Source: DATFWC01 sp045801465
Lineage (GTDB): Bacteria; Pseudomonadota; Alphaproteobacteria; Rhizobiales; Xanthobacteraceae
DNA length: 43,091 nucleotides
Direction: 5' to 3'
Assembly (NCBI GenBank): GCA_045801465.1
Contig: JBJMSU010000064.1
Coordinates: forward strand, 1-43,091
A program made the position numbers and the translations under genes. How positions within the stretch are numbered: the stretch's first letter is position 1; every line of letters begins with the position of its first letter. Shown here piece after piece: positions 41,353-43,091 of this stretch. The notes below the pieces were generated by a model. The model had not been told where the DNA came from, ran no database searches, and saw only the letters and a program-made list of their open reading frames with translations.

Positions 41353-41465
41353 GCGGGCGAGCCGCCATAAGCGGCGAGGGTTGACCCGGCAATCCATCTC
41401 ACTGGATGACTGATATTTTGCTGGATGCGCGGGTCGACCCTCGCCGCTTATAGCGGCTCGCCCGC
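41353..41465. repeat. Large inverted repeat between convergent murA and maf
   Basis: Two 36-bp arms, 41353-41388 and 41430-41465, are reverse complements with two mismatches by eye (core GCGGGCGAGCCGC and AAGCGGCGAGGG). The 41-base loop has a further ATCCA/TGGAT pair. It lies exactly between two convergent genes and would make a strong hairpin in either transcript, though without a U run. Confidence 0.85.
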
Positions 41466-41497
41466 GCATCACGATTCAGAGTTCAACGCCGCAGGTA

Positions 41498-42133
41498 TCA
41501 CAGCGCGTTGAGCCAGCCGAAGTGCACCGGATAGCCTTCGCCGGCGAGGAGCGCCGCGGCCTCGTAGAGCGGCAGGCCGACCACGTTGGTGTAGGAACCG
41601 ACGACCTTCACGACGAACGTTCCGGCCAGCCCCTGAATGGCATAGCCGCCGGCCTTGCCGCGCCATTCGCCGGAGGCGAGATAGGCTTCGAGATCCTCCT
41701 GCGACAGGCGCTTGAAGCGCACGCGCGTTTCCACCAAGCGCTGGCGGAACGCTTCTTTCGGCGTGACGATGCACACGCCGGAATAGACGCGATGGTTGCG
41801 GCCGGAGAGAAGCCGCAAGCATTGCGCCGCTTCGTCGAGCAGGTCGGCCTTGGGCAGGATGCGGCGGCCGACCGCCACCACGGTGTCGGCGGAGACGATG
41901 AACGATCCGCGCAGCTCGTCGGAATGGCGCACCGAATCGAGCGCCGCCTCGGCCTTCACGCGCGCGAGCCGCGTCGCATAGGCGCGCGGCAGCTCGCCTT
42001 TGAGCGGCGTCTCGTCGATGTCGGCCGGCAACAGCTGGTCCGGCTCGATGCCGCCCTGGTTGAGCAGGCCGAGCCGGCGCGGCGATCCGGATGCGAGGAC
42101 GAGCTTGGGCCGGCCGATCATGCGTCCGGTCAC
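41498..42133 (-). CDS. maf: Maf-like nucleoside triphosphate pyrophosphatase
   Basis: The 211-residue protein has the Maf motifs LVLASGSPRRLGLL at the N-terminus, SADTVVAVGRRILPK, and KAGGYAIQGLAGTFV with the conserved Tyr-Ala-Ile-Gln-Gly. Maf proteins hydrolyse dTTP/UTP or modified nucleotides to monophosphates, a house-cleaning role. GTG 42133 overlaps the infA stop by GTGA; ATG 42121 (RPKLVLASG follows) is an alternative. The order low-molecular-weight phosphatase-infA-maf is normal for Rhizobiales. Confidence 0.95.
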   Translation of the reverse strand: MTGRMIGRPKLVLASGSPRRLGLLNQGGIEPDQLLPADIDETPLKGELPRAYATRLARVKAEAALDSVRHSDELRGSFIVSADTVVAVGRRILPKADLLDEAAQCLRLLSGRNHRVYSGVCIVTPKEAFRQRLVETRVRFKRLSQEDLEAYLASGEWRGKAGGYAIQGLAGTFVVKVVGSYTNVVGLPLYEAAALLAGEGYPVHFGWLNAL

Positions 42134-42349
42134 TTGAACCGATAGGTGGTGCGAGCTTCGGTGAGGTCGTACGGAGTCATCTCGACCAGCACCTTGTCGC
42201 CGGCAAGCACGCGGATGCGGTTCTTGCGCACGCGGCCGGCCGTGTGGGCGATGCTTTCATGATCGTTCTCGAGCTTGACGCGAAAGGTGGCGTTGGGCAG
42301 CCGCTCCGTCACAACATCGGGGAAATTCCAGCAGTTCTTCCTTCGTCAT
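42130..42349 (-). CDS. infA: Translation initiation factor IF-1, frame broken by one extra base
   Basis: From ATG 42349 the first ten codons read MTKEELLEFP, then a run of four C (minus-strand sense; plus-strand GGGG at 42319-42322) shifts the frame. With three C the frame reads DVVTERLPNATFRVKLENDH and continues to LVEMTPYDLTEARTTYRFK, giving a full 72-residue IF-1. As written the first part ends out of frame and only a truncated product from an internal GTG at 42312 is open. IF-1 is essential, so a sequence error is the likely cause. The stop overlaps the maf GTG. Confidence 0.93.
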
Positions 42350-42468
42350 GCGACGTCCGGCGGGATCGACGTCGCCAATCGGGCACGCGGAGCTTCGCGA
42401 AAATCGGCGCGGAACCTAGCGGAATTGCGCAAACGCCACAACAGCGATGCACGTGCTCCATCTCCCGC

Positions 42469-42921
42469 TCACTCGTTTGCACCCGGGCGCCAGGCGAAGC
42501 GCTCCTTGATTCGCCGCGTGAGCAGCTCGCGCACGTCGCGGTAGGCGTCGAGCCGTTGCTCGCGACTGCCCTCCGTCGCGGTCGGGTCCGGCGTCGGCCA
42601 ATACTCCACGTCGGCGGCGAGCGTGCGCGTCAGCTCGAGCGCCTTGTGGTGCGCCTCCGGCGACAGCGTGACGATGAGATCGAAATTCAATCCCTCCCAG
42701 TCCTCCAGCTCCTCGAACGTGATCGGCTTGTGCTTGCCGATGTCGATTCCGATCTCTTCCATGGCGGCGACCGCGAAGGGATCGAGGTCCCCTTTGCGCA
42801 CGCCGGCCGAGGCGACGTAGGTCGGCACGCGGAACAGCCGGCGGAACAGGCTGGCGGCCATCGGCGAGCGCACCGCGTTGTGCCCGCAGACGAACAGCAC
42901 CGCCTGCGGCAGGCGCGTCAT
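42469..42921 (-). CDS. Low-molecular-weight protein-tyrosine-phosphatase/arsenate-reductase-like protein
   Basis: The 150-residue protein has the P-loop VLFVCGHNAVRSPMAASL (Cys12-x5-Arg18-Ser19) and the general acid Asp112 in WPTPDPT, the catalytic pair of the LMW phosphatase fold. It may be a tyrosine phosphatase or an arsenate reductase; the extra Cys residues typical of thioredoxin-linked ArsC are not evident. ATG 42921 is used; an in-frame TTG at 42927 is possible. It lies 119 bp upstream of infA on the same strand. Confidence 0.92.
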   Translation of the reverse strand: MTRLPQAVLFVCGHNAVRSPMAASLFRRLFRVPTYVASAGVRKGDLDPFAVAAMEEIGIDIGKHKPITFEELEDWEGLNFDLIVTLSPEAHHKALELTRTLAADVEYWPTPDPTATEGSREQRLDAYRDVRELLTRRIKERFAWRPGANE

Positions 42922-42948
42922 GGTCAAGCCCCGAGTTCCTACTGCCGC

Positions 42949-43037
42949 CGATTTGAAGTTCCCACACCGCCGGCCGCAAACTCGTGCGGGAACTTCAAAT
43001 CGAAAAGCGGCACTAGGATCATAGACTTGCTAGTGCC
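42949..43037. repeat. Two stacked inverted repeats upstream of the phosphatase gene
   Basis: CGATTTGAAGTTCCC (42949-42963) pairs perfectly with GGGAACTTCAAATCG (42988-43002) over 15 bp. A second dyad, GGCACTAG (43009-43016) with CTAGTGCC (43030-43037), is perfect over 8 bp. The first is long for an operator and looks like a palindromic repeat element. Confidence 0.75.
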
Positions 43038-43046
43038 CCTTTGCTT

Positions 43047-43091
43047 CCGAAGTTCGTGTCAGAGGGGGCCGTCATGTATCACGAACTTCGG
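43047..43091. repeat. Inverted repeat at the window end, with a possible gene start inside
   Basis: CCGAAGTTCGTG (43047-43058) and CACGAACTTCGG (43080-43091) are perfect 12-bp arms. Between them AGAGGGGG lies 5 bases before ATG 43074 (MYHELR), so a plus-strand gene may begin here and run off the window. Part of this core (GAAGTTC/GAACTT) recurs in the repeat at 42949-43002. Confidence 0.6.

Overview
The window is GC-rich chromosomal DNA. Its gene content and intergenic palindromes point to an alphaproteobacterium of the Hyphomicrobiales (Bradyrhizobium/Xanthobacter-type relatives). The indicators are an isolated F0 ATP synthase operon with separate b and b' subunits, a ClpS2-type adaptor without clpA, a Shemin-pathway hemA with an FNR/FixK-type box, a low-molecular-weight phosphatase-infA-maf cluster, and several large dispersed palindromes. 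There is no phage, complete insertion sequence or CRISPR array. The taxonomic call rests on recalled family features, not on a search.

Layout. 1-2.1 kb: 3' end of gcvPB, a Bug/TctC binding protein and clpS. 2.4-7.2 kb: two related ModA-like binding proteins, each preceded by a DUF1127-like small ORF, flank a MATE transporter; a GcvA-type LysR regulator is divergent. 7.2-15.6 kb is the accessory part: a beta-barrel protein, a three-gene minus-strand set (His-rich periplasmic protein, His-rich outer-membrane-type protein with a frameshift, cytochrome c'), a cupin, then a plus-strand set (rhodanese-ChrB fusion, DUF1259 protein, a six-cysteine secreted peptide apparently starting at ACG, a class I cytochrome c). 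Two copies of an 87-bp structured repeat and the broken 3' end of a second LysR gene lie here, so the region looks rearranged. 15.7-18.3 kb: atpI-atpB-atpE-b'-b on the minus strand. 18.5-24.6 kb: a small secreted protein, YjbQ, a DUF4212 symporter subunit, and a convergent CrbR/CrbS-type pair (response regulator and 1172-residue SLC5-histidine kinase hybrid). 24.9-31.8 kb: mscL, a FixJ-like regulator, an AbrB-type transporter, hemA, a haloacid dehalogenase and a flavoprotein monooxygenase. 32-34 kb: a chemoreceptor. 34.4-38.4 kb: cysD-cysNC-sulfotransferase, a unit that makes and uses PAPS, with a REP-like palindrome encoding the end of CysNC. 38.5-43.1 kb: DUF1080 protein, tRNA-Thr(GGU), murA, maf, infA and a low-molecular-weight phosphatase, with stacked palindromes to the end.

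The most interesting items are the metal/oxyanion-stress locus at 9.5-15.6 kb with its unannotatable Cys-rich peptide, the duplicated DUF1127-binding protein unit, the 87-bp repeat whose variation keeps its base pairs, and the palindrome inside cysNC. Two single-base expansions in homopolymers break otherwise intact genes (the outer-membrane gene at 10141-10148 and infA at 42319-42322). Because infA is essential, these are more likely sequence errors than real mutations, and single-base accuracy in the window should be treated with care.
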